Translations under genes and position numbers: made by a program
The notes under the pieces: model-generated
Database searches by the model: none
What the model saw: only the letters and a program-made list of their open reading frames with translations
What the model was told of the DNA's origin: nothing
Shown here: positions 63,686-64,000 of the stretch, piece after piece
Layout: the number at the start of each line of letters is the position of its first letter
Position numbering within the stretch: the first letter of the stretch is position 1
Assembly: GCA_963575745.1 (NCBI GenBank)
Contig: CAUYUJ010018638.1
Coordinates: 202,001-266,000, forward strand
Direction of reading: 5' to 3'
DNA length: 64,000 nt
Origin: Prorocentrum cordatum
Taxonomy: Eukaryota > Sar > Dinophyceae > Prorocentrales > Prorocentraceae

Positions 63686-64000
63686 TCTCGCCGTCGCCGG
63701 CGCCAAGGGGTGGGTGGGGGGTTTGAACCCCACCCCTCCCTGGCTGCCTCTGGTCATCGTCGCTGCGTCCCCGCCGTCGGCGCTGCTGGCGGCCGCCAGC
63801 GCCGGCGCCGGCTCCAGCGGCGACGGGGGGGGGTTGAACACCCCCCCCTTTGGGAAGAGGGAGGGGGGGGTTCGGGAGGGGGGGTCTGGGGGGGGAGTGG
63901 AGTCCCCCTGGTTTTGATCGACGGTGCCGAGTGTTGGGGGGGGGCCCACCCCCCCAGTTCGAAACGCGCCGCCGAATGTTCCCAAGGCAAGCGCCCGTGA
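63686..64000. other. GC-run sequence to window end
   Basis: G- and C-homopolymer-rich, two G-run..TTGAAC..C-run motifs. Nothing assignable. Confidence 0.4.

Noticed and set aside
62813-63985. 390-codon minus-strand ORF
   Set aside because: Almost entirely His/Pro/Thr from the GGT tract; no domain.
1-64000. tRNA, rRNA, telomere repeat or bacterial-type operon signals
   Set aside because: Looked for T-loop GTTCGA contexts, TTTAGGG arrays and collinear gene clusters by eye and found none convincing; a covariance-model scan would be decisive.

Overview
The window is nuclear DNA from a dinoflagellate. The decisive evidence is a 22-nt match to the dinoflagellate trans-spliced leader (DinoSL) on the minus strand at 46462-46483. 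It sits at the 5' end of a long non-LTR retrotransposon whose ORF2 carries a GEASHPGP box, which from memory I associate with dinoflagellate LINEs. The DNA is GC-rich, so long chance ORFs occur in every frame, and most of it is repeats. I cannot name the genus. I see no host gene that I can assign with confidence, and no rRNA, tRNA or CRISPR locus.

Layout. 0-10 kb: GAC-type simple repeats, a duplicated ~400-bp composite (331-745 and 1519-1900), microsatellites, and several small inverted-repeat elements, one nested in another at 8.4-8.7 kb. 11-21 kb: a large composite repeat. Headers carry a hairpin and TTACGTCA units, modules are rich in CTTGGG, and linkers between them are conserved. It is interrupted by a 73-bp minisatellite, a CAT-rich tract, one endonuclease/exonuclease/phosphatase-like coding fragment (13.45-14.15 kb), a 48-bp minisatellite and a ~1-kb polypyrimidine tract. 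21-36 kb: dispersed MITE-like elements, a perfect 235-bp duplication and an 11-copy minisatellite at 31.8-32.5 kb. 36-40 kb: further tandem repeats and GT tracts.

40.26-46.48 kb holds a complete non-LTR retrotransposon on the minus strand. It has two overlapping ORFs (ORF1: zinc finger plus coiled coil; ORF2: APE endonuclease, reverse transcriptase, CCHC, RNase H), DinoSL at its 5' edge, a 3' stem-loop and a short A tail. A direct repeat of the invaded 24-bp minisatellite lies on each side. ORF2 has no internal stop and keeps its catalytic residues, so the element may be recent or active. From 46.5 to 55.3 kb there are nested satellites, including a 2.9-kb segment present twice (48724-51635 and 52378-55295). 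From 55.3 kb to the end there are more MITE copies, AT microsatellites, a decayed second LINE (minus strand, about 62.1-59.2 kb) and a GGT-rich tract.

The LINE machinery explains much of the layout. One element has captured the spliced leader through retrotransposition of its own mature RNA, and the small inverted-repeat elements look like non-autonomous DNA transposons mobilised by enzymes encoded elsewhere.
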